40,433 nucleotides of DNA from Sulfurovum sp. (GCA_027012955.1 JALUYL010000069.1:1-40433); one strand, 5' to 3'. Shown: positions 7,907-19,660, counted from the first letter of the stretch. Translations and numbers: made by a program. The notes: a model not told the origin generated them from the letters alone.

Positions 7907-9160
7907 TTACCAATCGATAGATTGTATTTTATTGCCGTTAAACGGGAAAAGTAAACTTTGAAAACTACTTAGGTTAATGTACCCCACAGAAGTACCGCGA
8001 CCTTGTTGTTTTAAGAAAAATACCACTGAACCATCTGTTGAAAAACGTGGGAACTGATTGGCTCCTGTTGTTGTGATGGGTCTTGTGTCTGAACTGTTTG
8101 AAGCCGTTAGGTAAAGGTTAAAGGTATTACCACCAAAGGCGTTGTTACTTTCTCTGCTGGCATATACGATTTTCTCTCCATTCGCATCACAGGCATTGTT
8201 GTTATGCCCATGATACACCACTTGTGAAGTCGCTGCACTGTTGAGTGACTTTTTAAATACATTGGCATATCCTAAACGGTTTGAGACAAAAAGCACTTGC
8301 TGTTCATTGTTCACATAACGTCCATTTACATCAATACCCTTAAATTTAGTCACTCTTTTCTTAGCTTTCGTTGCCAAAGAAAGTTCATAAATATCTGCCT
8401 GTCCGTTAGGCGCCATGGTAAGTAACATTTTAGAGCCATCTTTACTCACATCTGAACAAACTAACATCCCTTCAGAACTCACCACTTTACTTTTAGCACC
8501 AGAATAAATGTCTAACTTATACAGCGTAGGCAAAGCCTCTCTATACGAGGTGTAGTAGACACTACGTTGCTTTGCATCTGCCCATTTTGGAAAGAGATTT
8601 AGTCCCCCTCTTATAATGGTTTTTCTATAGGTAAAAGTATAGTCTGCTAAACGCACTTCACTTTGCCCTGGTCGTGTATATGTAGCATACACAATATAAC
8701 GGTTTATCCATGAGATATCAGGATAATGCAAAATGGCATTTACATCACTCACTGCTTTGTGTACCAAAAAAGGCATCTTAGCAGTACCACCTAAAGCATA
8801 ACTCTTTTTAAAGACCTGTGTCCCATCAGATGCTTTAAAAAGACGTACCAACAGTTTACTACCACTTGTGTGTGTCATCACGTATTTCAATACGTATTCC
8901 TGACTTTTCAGTGCAGGCAAAATAAAGTTGGTTTTTATATCGCCTTTATAGTGCTTCTTATCTGGTAAAAAGTGCCCAGATATTTTCAAGTCTGAAACGA
9001 AAAGGTCAAAGGCTTTACTGTTCTGTACACTTGAGCCATCTACTAAAGCTATGCGTGCACGTTGTTCTACATCTTTTTCTATCTTAAGTGTCGCATCTAC
9101 AGCAAAAACTGCTGAAAATGTCAAAGACATTCCTATTAAAATCAACCATAATTTACGCAC
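7907..9160 (-). CDS. tolB: Tol-Pal system periplasmic beta-propeller TolB
   Basis: TolB is the periplasmic partner that binds Pal and is pulled by TolA. The 417 residues have a signal peptide (about 1-20), an N-terminal domain to about residue 140, and WD40-like/PD40 propeller blades (DVSKDGSKMLLTMAPNGQADIYEL, FPRFSTDGSVVFFLKQ). The start is GTG with AAAGGAAAA upstream. Unlike most Campylobacterota, tolB is separated from tolA by an opposite-strand gene, so it must have its own promoter in 9161-9315. Confidence 0.92.
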   Translation of the reverse strand: MRKLWLILIGMSLTFSAVFAVDATLKIEKDVEQRARIALVDGSSVQNSKAFDLFVSDLKISGHFLPDKKHYKGDIKTNFILPALKSQEYVLKYVMTHTSGSKLLVRLFKASDGTQVFKKSYALGGTAKMPFLVHKAVSDVNAILHYPDISWINRYIVYATYTRPGQSEVRLADYTFTYRKTIIRGGLNLFPKWADAKQRSVYYTSYREALPTLYKLDIYSGAKSKVVSSEGMLVCSDVSKDGSKMLLTMAPNGQADIYELSLATKAKKRVTKFKGIDVNGRYVNNEQQVLFVSNRLGYANVFKKSLNSAATSQVVYHGHNNNACDANGEKIVYASRESNNAFGGNTFNLYLTASNSSDTRPITTTGANQFPRFSTDGSVVFFLKQQGRGTSVGYINLSSFQSLLFPFNGNKIQSIDW

Positions 9161-9315
9161 ACGTTTTCCTTTTTTTAGACATCATAGAGTATTGTATCAA
9201 GGCTGTGTTGAAGTAATGATTAATTATTACCCCACGAAGTAAATACCTCGGTACACATACTTTACGCATATCTTATCTTACAATAGTAAATAAATCGTGA
9301 AAAAGAGACAAAGAG

Positions 9316-9759
9316 ATGAAAAAACTTACATTAGAAAAGATACAGCAAAAACTTGCAACATACCAATACATTGTCATGATGAGTTTTATCTTTGGGGTAT
9401 TGGGTTTTGTCTATAACAATTGGCGCTATGAACACAATGAAACCAATAATAACATCCGTGTAGCAAGCTTTCAAATGATACAGGAACTCGCATCACTCGA
9501 ACAAAATGTCTATGCAAACCATTATGACAATGATATGCATAAAGGAAGCCCAAGAGATGGCTGGGTAAAAGTAGGACTCATAAACGACCTTGCATTGTTC
9601 ATTGACCCTACATGCAAAGCAAGCTCAGATGCGTTAAAACAGATATGGAAAAAAGAGTGGAGCCACATCCATACAAGTAAAAAATCTACAGACAGTGTGG
9701 TACAAGAAATAGAGAAAGTAAAGGCATGTACGAGAAGTGTTTTAAATGAGTTGTATTGA
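9316..9759 (+). CDS. single-pass membrane protein of unknown function
   Basis: I do not recognise this 147-residue protein. It has a basic amphipathic N-terminus (MKKLTLEKIQQKL), one hydrophobic segment near residues 16-36, then a soluble, probably helical domain with Trp, His and three Cys residues (CKASSDA, VKACTRSV). It is on the plus strand between tolB and tolA, interrupting an otherwise one-strand Tol-Pal cluster, and its stop codon directly abuts the tolA stop with no gap or terminator. The ATG has AAAGAGA upstream. Its position suggests insertion into the tol region, but nothing shows a functional link to Tol. Confidence 0.7.
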   Translation: MKKLTLEKIQQKLATYQYIVMMSFIFGVLGFVYNNWRYEHNETNNNIRVASFQMIQELASLEQNVYANHYDNDMHKGSPRDGWVKVGLINDLALFIDPTCKASSDALKQIWKKEWSHIHTSKKSTDSVVQEIEKVKACTRSVLNELY

Positions 9760-10566
9760 TTATTCCGTAGCCACAAACTCAACATTCAAAGTATAAGCCC
9801 TACCCCCTTTATGGGGTCCAAAACCTAAGCGTTGAAGCTGTTTCAAATAGGCAACCAGTCCTGTGTTAAAATCTTCATTTGACGAAGCCGTCGTGACTTT
9901 AAATACAAATCGACCACTTGATTCTACTTTAAGCCATACCTTTGCCATTTCCCCTGCATATTCACTCTGGGCAGGCCAACCATAGAGTTTTGTTTCTATC
10001 AATGCAAAATAGGCTGTTTCTTTTCCTTTGTCTAAGATTTTAAGCGATGAAGAGACTAAATCACTTGCACTTGGCCTGTTAGAAACTTTTATAAGGTTGT
10101 TTTGTTTTGTTTTTATAGGTTTATCTGTAACCTCTATAATATTTTTCTTTTTAGGTTTCTTACCTGAACTGACATTGGCAAACAGATCTTTAGGTTTATT
10201 GACTTTTTTAGGTGGCACTTTTTTTACAACTTCTTTAGGCTTTTTCTTTACCTTTTTCACTACTTGTTCTCTAATCACTTTTTTACGGGTATCTTTTTGT
10301 TTTTTAACAGTATCTTTTGTTTTCTTTTTGACAACATGCTTTTTTTTGTGTGTTGTTTTTTTCTTTGTAGGGTGTTTCTTTTTTGTTTTTGCTTTATTCT
10401 TAGGTGCAGACATCGTGACGCGTATACGGTCTTCATTTTTCTTTACGTAATGTATAGATTTTTGACTCTCTCGTGTGTTAAAATAAAAAAGAAGTAACCC
10501 TATCACAAAGACATAAATACCTATCGCCAAGACCCCAGAAATGAAGGTAGAAGACTTTTTATTCAT
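9760..10566 (-). CDS. tolA: TolA/TonB-type energy-transducing protein
   Basis: This protein bridges the inner-membrane TolQR motor to periplasmic TolB-Pal. The 268 residues comprise a short cytoplasmic end, one transmembrane helix (about 8-29), a very lysine-rich stretch from 55 to about 135 (KKKHPTKKKTTHKKKHVVKK), and a C-terminal TonB/TolA-like domain from about 170. The latter has VWLKVESSGRFVFKVTTASSN and ends in VEFVATE. The order tolQ-tolR-tolA and the neighbouring tolB/pal favour TolA over TonB, although in Campylobacter the same position is often labelled tonB3. It overlaps tolR by 4 bases (ATGA). Confidence 0.85.
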   Translation of the reverse strand: MNKKSSTFISGVLAIGIYVFVIGLLLFYFNTRESQKSIHYVKKNEDRIRVTMSAPKNKAKTKKKHPTKKKTTHKKKHVVKKKTKDTVKKQKDTRKKVIREQVVKKVKKKPKEVVKKVPPKKVNKPKDLFANVSSGKKPKKKNIIEVTDKPIKTKQNNLIKVSNRPSASDLVSSSLKILDKGKETAYFALIETKLYGWPAQSEYAGEMAKVWLKVESSGRFVFKVTTASSNEDFNTGLVAYLKQLQRLGFGPHKGGRAYTLNVEFVATE

Positions 10567-10949
10567 AATGTTATAAGTGAGACCTGTTCAAAACCTGCAG
10601 ACTTAACACTCTTCAAAATGTAGATCACATTTTTATACTGTAAATTTTTATCTGCACGTATGTAAACATCTGAGGTTTTATCATATTTTATAGATTTATT
10701 CACAAAATCATCTGCAAAAGTATCCATCTCGTACACATCTTTACCCAAATATATCTTTTTATTTTTATCCATACGTATGGTAAGTGTTTTAGGCTTGGTT
10801 ACACTAACTGTTTTGGAGCCCTGAGGTAAAGTAATTTGTTCTTGAAAAGTAATCGTAGGTGCAGTCACCATCAAAATAGCCATCAACACAAGCATCACAT
10901 CTACAAGCGGTGTTATGTTTAGGTCTGGACTATCATCCCATGAAAACAT
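10563..10949 (-). CDS. tolR: TolR/ExbD-family motor subunit
   Basis: TolR is the proton-channel partner of TolQ. The 128 residues have one N-terminal transmembrane helix (about 11-31) preceded by DLNITPLVDVMLVLMAIL. Asp17 is the conserved membrane aspartate that carries protons in ExbD/TolR/MotB proteins. The periplasmic domain follows, ending KSVKSAGFEQVSLIT. The start codon directly follows the tolQ stop, and the gene overlaps tolA by 4 bases. Confidence 0.9.
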   Translation of the reverse strand: MFSWDDSPDLNITPLVDVMLVLMAILMVTAPTITFQEQITLPQGSKTVSVTKPKTLTIRMDKNKKIYLGKDVYEMDTFADDFVNKSIKYDKTSDVYIRADKNLQYKNVIYILKSVKSAGFEQVSLITL

Positions 10950-11546
10950 CTAATCAACCTGTGATAATATAACTTCTGATTGAGAAGAGAGCAAAGAAGA
11001 GAGTTCATATGCCTTACGCTTTAATATAAGATGAAACGTATAAGCAAAGATAGCTACAGCAATCCCTGCTGCGGTTGCTATGAGTGCTTCAGAGATGGCT
11101 GGAGCAACCACAGACAGTGAAGCACTTGACTGAGAACCCAACTTTGTAAATGTCTCCAATATACCTATCACCGTACCAAAAAGACCGATAAACGGTGATG
11201 TTGAAGCAATGATAGAGAGCCAAGTAAGCCCTTTGGTGGAAACCCTGATAGCATCTGATGATGCCGCTTCCATAATGGCTTTATTGGGTGTATCAACACG
11301 AGACAGATAAGTAAAAATAAGTGAGTTTTTTGCCACTGATTTTGACTGACCTGTGTAGAGTGCTTTAAGTGATTTTGCTTCTGCAGTGATACGTGAATTT
11401 AAAATGTAAAATCTGTCTAAAAATACCCAAAAGGTAGCGACAAAATATATAGATAGCAAAAGCAGTACAAAAATGGTTATTGCACTGCTTTGACTGAAAT
11501 AAGTAGTTAAGGCACTCAAGTTAGAGAGACCTTCCGATTTGTTCAA
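10950..11546 (-). CDS. tolQ: TolQ/ExbB-family motor subunit
   Basis: TolQ forms the membrane ring around TolR that uses the proton gradient to move TolA. The 198 residues show three hydrophobic segments near 20-42, 108-130 and 145-172, with the conserved region ISTKGLTWLSIIASTSPFIGLFGTVIGI that lines the channel and the APAISEALIATAAGIAVAI helix. The start lies 26 bases inside the 3' end of atpC in another frame, so the tol genes continue the ATP synthase transcript. This fusion of atp and tol operons is usual in Campylobacterota. Confidence 0.9.
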   Translation of the reverse strand: MNKSEGLSNLSALTTYFSQSSAITIFVLLLLSIYFVATFWVFLDRFYILNSRITAEAKSLKALYTGQSKSVAKNSLIFTYLSRVDTPNKAIMEAASSDAIRVSTKGLTWLSIIASTSPFIGLFGTVIGILETFTKLGSQSSASLSVVAPAISEALIATAAGIAVAIFAYTFHLILKRKAYELSSLLSSQSEVILSQVD

Positions 11547-11907
11547 CTTTACTTACTGCTGAGGCGATAGCCATTGCAGAAGATTCTGTTTTCTTCAATA
11601 ATTCTTTTGCTGATTCAAGTGCTTTTGCAAGATCACTGTCATCACCAGAGAGAGCCACTGCACCGTCTACGATACATGTTGTTTTCTCTTCTTCAACTTT
11701 TACATATCCCGAGTTAATAGCAACTGCTACTTCACTTCCATCTGCTTTGCTAATGACAATCACACCCGTATCAAGCAATGATACCAATGCAGCATGTCCA
11801 GCTAAAACACCAAACTCACCTTCAGAACCAGGTAAGTCTACTTGTTTAACTTCACCATCAAATATAACACCGTTTGGTGTTACAATCTCTAGTTTTAAAA
11901 GTTCCAT
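11521..11907 (-). CDS. atpC: F1 ATP synthase epsilon subunit
   Basis: The epsilon subunit couples the rotating gamma shaft to the c ring and can inhibit ATP hydrolysis. The N-terminal beta-sandwich is clear (LEIVTPNGVIFDGEVKQV, PGSEGEFGVLAGHAALV). The C-terminal helices are shorter and the total is 128 residues. Its end overlaps the tolQ start by 26 bases. It follows atpD by 23 bases. Confidence 0.95.
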   Translation of the reverse strand: MELLKLEIVTPNGVIFDGEVKQVDLPGSEGEFGVLAGHAALVSLLDTGVIVISKADGSEVAVAINSGYVKVEEEKTTCIVDGAVALSGDDSDLAKALESAKELLKKTESSAMAIASAVSKVEQIGRSL

Positions 11908-11930
11908 ATTAATCCTTTAAAGACTAATGC

Positions 11931-14233
<2,303 letters not shown>

Positions 14234-14245
14234 TTTTAGCCTTTC

Positions 14246-15760
14246 TTATTCAGAAAAAGATGCTTTGAAATCTTCAATTGCTTTTCTAAGCGCAGCATCT
14301 GTATCATCAGAGATTTTTTTCTCATTTCTGATAGCATCTAAAATATTTGAATATTTTGCTTCCATAAATGGCATAAGATCTGCTTCAAATTTTGTTACTG
14401 AAGATGCAGCAATATCATCAAGATATCCATTTGCACCAGCAAAGATAATCACAACTTGTTTTTCAATAGCAACAGGAGCATAAGGTCCTTGCTTAAGTAC
14501 TTCAACCATTCTTTGTCCACGCTCTAATTGACCTCTAGTATAGTCATCAAGATCAGATGCAAACTGTGCAAATGCTTGAAGCTCTCTAAATGAAGCCAAG
14601 TCAAGTCTAAGTGTTCCAGAAACTTGCTTAGTTGCTTTAATCTGAGCAGCACCACCAACACGTGAAACTGAAAGTCCTACGTTAATCGCTGGTCTGATAC
14701 CCGAGTTAAAGAGGTCAGTCTCTAAAAAGATTTGACCATCTGTAATTGAAATAACGTTAGTTGGGATATATGCCGCAACATCCCCCGCTTGTGTTTCAAT
14801 GATTGGGAATGCAGTAATAGAACCAGCACCTAATGCATCAGAAAGCTTTGCCGCTCTTTCAAGTAGTCTTGAGTGTAAGTAAAAAACATCCCCTGGATAT
14901 GCTTCACGACCCGGAGGACGTCTCAAGATTAATGACATCTCTCTGTATGCAACCGCATGTTTAGAAAGGTCATCATAGAAGATAACTGCATGTCTACCAT
15001 TGTCTCTAAAGTACTCAGCCATAGTAACACCTGCATAAGGAGCAAGAAACTGTAATGCTGAAGAATCAGCAGCAGAAGCTGTTACGATGATTGTGTAATC
15101 CATTGCTCCATGCTCTTCAAGTTTTTTCACTGTTGCCGCTACTGTTGATTGTTTTTGACCAATCGCAACATAGATACATACAACATCCTGACCTTTTTGG
15201 TTGATGATTGTATCGATAGCCAAAGTTGTTTTACCAGTTTGTCTATCACCAATGATAAGCTCTCTTTGCCCACGTCCAACAGGAACAAGTGCATCAATCG
15301 CTTTGATACCGGTTTGAAGTGGTTCATGAACTGACTTTCTAGCCATAATCCCTGGTGCTTTTTCTTCGATAAATCTTTGCTCTGCAGCATCAATTGTACC
15401 TTTTCCATCTACAGGTTCACCAAGTGAATTTACCACTCTACCCATCAATGCATCACCAACTGGTGTTTTAAGAAGTTCGCCCGCTCTTTTTACGCTCATA
15501 CCTTCTTTAATCCCTGTACTTGAACCAAGAACAACAACACCAACGTTTGCTTCTTCTAGGTTTAATACAAGACCTTTTGCACCATTATCGAACTCTACAA
15601 CTTCTCCAGCCATAACATTGTTAAGACCATATACTGTTGTAATACCATCCGCGATACCTACTACTTTTCCTATTTCATTGATGTCAACATCAATTTCAAA
15701 GTTTTCAATTCTTTCTTTGATAATCGAAGATATTTCATCTGCTTGCAATTTGTTTGCCAC
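14246..15760 (-). CDS. atpA: F1 ATP synthase alpha subunit
   Basis: This is the non-catalytic nucleotide-binding subunit that alternates with beta. The P-loop GDRQTGKT is at 171-178, and the alpha/beta signature region [28 protein letters not shown] is present in pattern. The 504 residues are normal. It lies in the operon between atpH and atpG. Confidence 0.98.
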   Translation of the reverse strand: MANKLQADEISSIIKERIENFEIDVDINEIGKVVGIADGITTVYGLNNVMAGEVVEFDNGAKGLVLNLEEANVGVVVLGSSTGIKEGMSVKRAGELLKTPVGDALMGRVVNSLGEPVDGKGTIDAAEQRFIEEKAPGIMARKSVHEPLQTGIKAIDALVPVGRGQRELIIGDRQTGKTTLAIDTIINQKGQDVVCIYVAIGQKQSTVAATVKKLEEHGAMDYTIIVTASAADSSALQFLAPYAGVTMAEYFRDNGRHAVIFYDDLSKHAVAYREMSLILRRPPGREAYPGDVFYLHSRLLERAAKLSDALGAGSITAFPIIETQAGDVAAYIPTNVISITDGQIFLETDLFNSGIRPAINVGLSVSRVGGAAQIKATKQVSGTLRLDLASFRELQAFAQFASDLDDYTRGQLERGQRMVEVLKQGPYAPVAIEKQVVIIFAGANGYLDDIAASSVTKFEADLMPFMEAKYSNILDAIRNEKKISDDTDAALRKAIEDFKASFSE

Positions 15761-15783
15761 TATTACTCCTTTACTTTAGATAA

Positions 15784-16311
15784 CTATAGTGATTTCTTAA
15801 TGAAATCAATTAACTGTTCTTTAACTCTCTGCTTCGAGAAGTTTACCTCTATACCTAAATCATCCACTGAAACACGTAATCCTTCAAGATCCGTTTTTTC
15901 CTGTGTTAACTTAATTGTTGAACCTGTGTACTTTTTAAGTGTTGATTCTAAATCTTCCAATGCTTTTACATCAAGTGTCGATGCACTTTTCAATACACCT
16001 TCATACTCATTTGCTACACGTTGTTGATCTGCATTAAGCACTTTAGCAATAGCTGGAATCAAATCCAATCTATTGTTTTCACCCAAAATCTTAATAAAAT
16101 TTACAAGTGAAGCATCTGCACCATTACCAAGAGAAGAAAGGATCATTTCTGTTTTCTTTTCAGTTGAGATAATAGGAGATATTAATACTGCTTTTACTTC
16201 AGGTGATGTAGTCACTGCAGAAAGTACATTAAGTACTTCTAGAATGGCAGGTAAATCTTTAGCGACTGAAGAGAGTGCACTTGCATATCTTTTAGCGATT
16301 AATTCTTCCAT
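15784..16311 (-). CDS. atpH: F1 ATP synthase delta subunit
   Basis: Delta holds the peripheral b-subunit stalk to the top of F1. The 175 residues start with an OSCP-like helical domain (MEELIAKRYASALSSVAKDL) and end with the beta/helical part DDLGIEVNFSKQRVKEQLIDFIKKSL in pattern. It immediately follows atpF with no gap. Confidence 0.94.
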   Translation of the reverse strand: MEELIAKRYASALSSVAKDLPAILEVLNVLSAVTTSPEVKAVLISPIISTEKKTEMILSSLGNGADASLVNFIKILGENNRLDLIPAIAKVLNADQQRVANEYEGVLKSASTLDVKALEDLESTLKKYTGSTIKLTQEKTDLEGLRVSVDDLGIEVNFSKQRVKEQLIDFIKKSL

Positions 16312-16872
16312 CTATGCCACCTTTCCATTCACATTCTTAGAAATAATGTCAACGACTTTTGTTTCATTAAGATTGATATCTTCTGTTGTAATGTTTTCAC
16401 TCAATACTTCATCAATAGCTTCTCTTGCTGATTTACGCTCTTCAAAGTTCATTTTATCTTCAAGTTGTTTTTCAAGAAGTAGCAAGTCGTTTTGATTTGC
16501 TGTAGCAATTTTTTCAGCTAAGATAACTGCTTCTGCTTTTGCATCAACAAGAATTTCATCTGCTTTTTTCTCACTTGCATCTAAACGTGTTTGTGCTTCT
16601 TTTTTCTCATTTTTAGCCGCTTGAAGTTTCTCTTCTATTTCGTTAAGTTGTGATGCAATACCTTTAGATCTTCCTGTGAAGAAATCTTTGATTGGGTTAG
16701 CAACCAAATAGTAAAGCAATGCAGCAAAAATAGTAAAGTTAATGACTCTAGGCCAAAAATCATTTTCTCTACCTGTTTGCATCAAATAACGACTTGTCTC
16801 ACTCTCTGCATGTCCACTAGCTAAAAGAATAGCTGGCACTACAAGTAGAGACAATAGTATAATTTTTTTCAT
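16312..16872 (-). CDS. atpF: Fo ATP synthase b subunit with N-terminal signal-like segment
   Basis: This is a peripheral stalk subunit. In contrast to the usual 156-residue b subunit, the 186-residue protein begins with a cleavable-looking signal segment (KIILLSLLVVPAILLASG). A short periplasmic stretch, a transmembrane helix near residues 44-60 (VINFTIFAALLYYLV) and a long charged helix (IASQLNEIEEKLQAAKNEKKE) follow. Two hydrophobic N-terminal segments are a known trait of Campylobacterota b subunits. It pairs with the b' subunit encoded just upstream. Confidence 0.9.
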   Translation of the reverse strand: MKKIILLSLLVVPAILLASGHAESETSRYLMQTGRENDFWPRVINFTIFAALLYYLVANPIKDFFTGRSKGIASQLNEIEEKLQAAKNEKKEAQTRLDASEKKADEILVDAKAEAVILAEKIATANQNDLLLLEKQLEDKMNFEERKSAREAIDEVLSENITTEDINLNETKVVDIISKNVNGKVA

Positions 16873-16886
16873 ATTTTCATCCCTTC

Positions 16887-17309
16887 CTATAACTTGCTAA
16901 ACTTAGCTTTAAGGCTCTCTTTGAAAAGAGGCATTTGTGAAAGAAGAGAATTTTTAAGGTTCTCTTTCTCAGAGTTAAGTTTTTCTACAAACTTGTTATA
17001 CTCAGTATCTAGCTCATTTTGTTTGGTCTCAACCTTACTTGCAGCCAATGTTTTTTCATCATCGCTTGCTTTCTGTCTGATAGACGCAGCTTCATTTTTA
17101 GCATTGCTAATAATTTCATCTGCCTTTGCATTGAGTTCGTCAGTGTTGCCACTAAGCCCTTTTGCTGCTTCCAAATCTTTTGCTATAGAGGCATCTCTGT
17201 CATCCATAAATTTCACCAATGGCTGAAATAGCATATTATTTAAAAGAACAAGTAGGGTTAGAAACAAAGCTAAGACGAACAACATCAATGGTAAATGTAT
17301 GTCAAGCAT
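16887..17309 (-). CDS. atpF': Fo ATP synthase b' subunit
   Basis: This is the second, non-identical peripheral stalk subunit. The 140 residues have one N-terminal membrane helix (about 6-26, LPLMLFVLALFLTLLVLL) followed by NNMLFQPLVKFMDDRD and a long charged amphipathic helix. It is the first gene of the ATP synthase cluster. Genes for subunits a and c are not in the window, in line with their separate location in this phylum. Confidence 0.9.
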   Translation of the reverse strand: MLDIHLPLMLFVLALFLTLLVLLNNMLFQPLVKFMDDRDASIAKDLEAAKGLSGNTDELNAKADEIISNAKNEAASIRQKASDDEKTLAASKVETKQNELDTEYNKFVEKLNSEKENLKNSLLSQMPLFKESLKAKFSKL

Positions 17310-17335
17310 TAAAACTCCTCATGTAATTTCGCGCT

Positions 17336-17344
17336 ATTTTAGCA
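17336..17344 (-). promoter_or_regulatory. possible extended -10 promoter of the ATP synthase operon
   Basis: On the minus strand TGCTAAAAT resembles an extended -10 element, 27 bases before the atpF' start. It falls in the 62-base gap between parB and atpF', the largest break in this run of genes. No -35 is seen. Confidence 0.4.
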
Positions 17345-17371
17345 TTTTGGAGATGAGAGGTCGGTTAAAAA

Positions 17372-18241
17372 TTACTGTTTAGTAAGGAATGTAAGAAAGT
17401 TTTTTAACTCTTTTTCATCCGCAAAAGAGATTTCAATACTTTTTGCTTTAAGTTTATGCGTAAAAGGAAGTAATGTATTAATCTCTGCTTCATATGCTTT
17501 TGTAAGATTTTTAACAGCTGTAGCTATTACATTTTTTGTAGGATTTTCTTTATGATTTTTTACCATATTTTCTGTTTCACGAACACTTAATTTTTGCCCT
17601 TTCACAGAGTTGATAATCACTTTTTGTTTTTTATCATCTAATCCAACCAAAACTTTTGCATGACCTTGCGATATGTTACCTTCTATCAATTGATCTTGAG
17701 CATAGGTACTTAATGATAAAAGACGCATTGTATTGGTAATCTGAGAACGGCTTTTATGTACTATACTTGAGAGTTCATCGTGTGTGATTTCATGTACTTC
17801 AATCAACTCAGCATATGAGTTTGCAAGTTCTACAGCATTGAGATTTTCTCTTTGTATATTTTCAAGGAGTGCGAGTTCACGAAGTTTAACATCATCTATA
17901 TCTGCATCAGCAATAATCGCTTTTACTGTATCTATCTTAGCAAGTTTATGTGCACGTAAACGACGCTCACCCGCGATAAGCAAATATCCATCTTCTTTTT
18001 CGATGACAACGATAGGTTGTAGTAGCCCATGTTCAGAGATAGACTCACTCAGTTCTTTTAAAGCTTGTTCATCAAAATGTTTACGTGGTTGGAAAGGGTT
18101 AGGCGTAATACTCTCAACATCTATCTCTTCCACGCGAGCACCTTGTGCTTCAAGGTCAAAACTATTTAACTCGGAAAAATCTTTTTCGTACGCTTCTTCA
18201 ACTTCAGAGAGTATCGCTCCCAAACCTCTACCCAATGCCAT
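17372..18241 (-). CDS. parB: chromosome partitioning protein ParB
   Basis: ParB (Spo0J family) is the CTP-dependent clamp that loads at parS sites near the origin. The 289 residues begin MALGRGLGAIL, followed by the ParB/Srx domain (ESITPNPFQPRKHFDE, LLIAGERRLRAHKLA). The helix-turn-helix comes next (ITHDELSSIVHKSRSQITNTMRLL region), then a C-terminal dimerisation part. It follows parA by one base. No parS-type 16-bp palindrome was noticed in the window. Confidence 0.95.
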   Translation of the reverse strand: MALGRGLGAILSEVEEAYEKDFSELNSFDLEAQGARVEEIDVESITPNPFQPRKHFDEQALKELSESISEHGLLQPIVVIEKEDGYLLIAGERRLRAHKLAKIDTVKAIIADADIDDVKLRELALLENIQRENLNAVELANSYAELIEVHEITHDELSSIVHKSRSQITNTMRLLSLSTYAQDQLIEGNISQGHAKVLVGLDDKKQKVIINSVKGQKLSVRETENMVKNHKENPTKNVIATAVKNLTKAYEAEINTLLPFTHKLKAKSIEISFADEKELKNFLTFLTKQ

Positions 18242-18242
18242 A

Positions 18243-19028
18243 CTAACCTCTTACTATGACAGTTGCCAAATCTCTATACGCTATTGAACCTTTAGAAGTC
18301 GATGCATAGGTAGTCACTGGCTTACCAAAACTTGGGCTCTCAGCTATTTTTACATTCCGTGGAACAACAATGCATTCTTTACCTTTTTTCATATGAAAAA
18401 GCTTATCTTTAAAGTGATGAGAAAGATCTTCAAGTACCTGCTTAGACAAGTTATTTTGACCTGAATACATCGTAGGCAAGAAACCTTTGATTTTCAATTT
18501 AGGATTAATCGTTTTCTTCAATAAAGAAACTGTGTTCAACAACTGAGCCAAACCTTCTAAAGCAAAAAATTCACACTGAATAGGAATAATCACTGAATCA
18601 GATGCACTCAATGCATTGATAGTAATAGGTCCCAAAGCAGGAGGTGAATCAATAATAATAAAATCAAATTTTTTAGAAACTTCTTTTAGTTTCTCTTTTA
18701 AGACCAATTCTCTATTTTTCTTTTTAGGATTGTAAAACTCTTTTTCTATACCTACCAAACCTATGTTTGAAGGTGCTAACTGAAGGTTTTTAATGTTGGT
18801 TTCAAGCAAGACTTCTGAGAGCTTTTTAGAACCTATGAGTACATGATAAATATTGAATTCATAGTCCCCTCTTGAGAACCCTAAACTTGTGGTGGCATTA
18901 GACTGGGGATCAATGTCTAAAAGAAGTACTTTCTTACCTTTTTCAGCCAAAGATGCTGCTAAATTGACTGCTGTAGTTGTTTTTCCTACGCCACCCTTTT
19001 GGTTGGCTATACTGATTATTTCGCTCAT
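18243..19028 (-). CDS. parA: chromosome partitioning ATPase ParA (Soj)
   Basis: ParA is the Walker-type ATPase that moves ParB-parS complexes over the nucleoid. The deviant P-loop KGGVGKTT is at residues 11-18, and LLLDIDPQSNATTSLG and FIIIDSPPALGPIT give the other ATPase motifs. The 261 residues, without an N-terminal DNA-binding domain, are typical for chromosomal ParA. It overlaps birA by 4 bases. Confidence 0.96.
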   Translation of the reverse strand: MSEIISIANQKGGVGKTTTAVNLAASLAEKGKKVLLLDIDPQSNATTSLGFSRGDYEFNIYHVLIGSKKLSEVLLETNIKNLQLAPSNIGLVGIEKEFYNPKKKNRELVLKEKLKEVSKKFDFIIIDSPPALGPITINALSASDSVIIPIQCEFFALEGLAQLLNTVSLLKKTINPKLKIKGFLPTMYSGQNNLSKQVLEDLSHHFKDKLFHMKKGKECIVVPRNVKIAESPSFGKPVTTYASTSKGSIAYRDLATVIVRG

Positions 19029-19660
19029 CGTAAACTATACACCTTTTTTTCTCTAATAATTAGTGAACCATCATCACACAAGTGTGCGTCCCCTAGGCTC
19101 TCTTGATAGCTTTCAATATGAACTGAAAACCTTCTACTTAACTCAAATTCTATCTCATATTCACTAAAAATTTGCTTCCAATTTGGAAATTTTTCCAGTG
19201 CAACAAGGTATTTTTCTAACAATATTTTCGGTGAAATATCGCTCTGTAAGGCACTGTAGCCGTTTTGAGATTTTTTCAAATTTATTCCAATTCCACACAC
19301 CAAAGTATCATTTACTTTTTTAGTGATGGTTCCACCTATTTTTTCATCATTTTTATAGAAGTCATTAGGCCATTTTAACCAAATATTCTCACCTAAACTT
19401 AAGAGGGTTTGTTTCATGATAAATGAGAAATATATCGAAGCGGAGGAAAGTGGTAAATCGTTAGGTAAATCTTCTAATTTTAAGGCAAATGAAGCAAAAA
19501 AGTTACCTTCTCCGCCTACCCATTCATTATCACGACTCCCTACCCCTGCATTCTGCTCAAGTGCAAGTATTCCTATAGGTGCAATGAACCTTTTTTCTAA
19601 GATTTTCTCTACAAGATACGTTTGCGTAGAGGCTAAAGTATCAAAATAAAGTATGTCCAA
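19025..19660 (-). CDS. birA: biotin--[acetyl-CoA-carboxylase] ligase, no DNA-binding domain
   Basis: This enzyme activates biotin as biotinyl-AMP and attaches it to carboxyl carrier proteins. The 211-residue protein starts directly at the ligase domain (FDTLASTQTYLVE). GVGSRDNEWVGGEGNFFASF covers the biotin/ATP loop and WLKWPND is the catalytic signature with the biotin-contacting Lys. It lacks the helix-turn-helix repressor domain of E. coli BirA, as is usual in this phylum. The start is TTG, 20 bases inside the 3' end of fmt. Confidence 0.92.
   Translation of the reverse strand: MDILYFDTLASTQTYLVEKILEKRFIAPIGILALEQNAGVGSRDNEWVGGEGNFFASFALKLEDLPNDLPLSSASIYFSFIMKQTLLSLGENIWLKWPNDFYKNDEKIGGTITKKVNDTLVCGIGINLKKSQNGYSALQSDISPKILLEKYLVALEKFPNWKQIFSEYEIEFELSRRFSVHIESYQESLGDAHLCDDGSLIIREKKVYSLR

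Noticed and set aside
10028-10450. Plus-strand frame encoding a Phe-rich apparent membrane protein
   Set aside because: It is antisense to the lysine-rich part of tolA. AAA/AAG codons read backwards give Phe/Leu, which mimics membrane segments.
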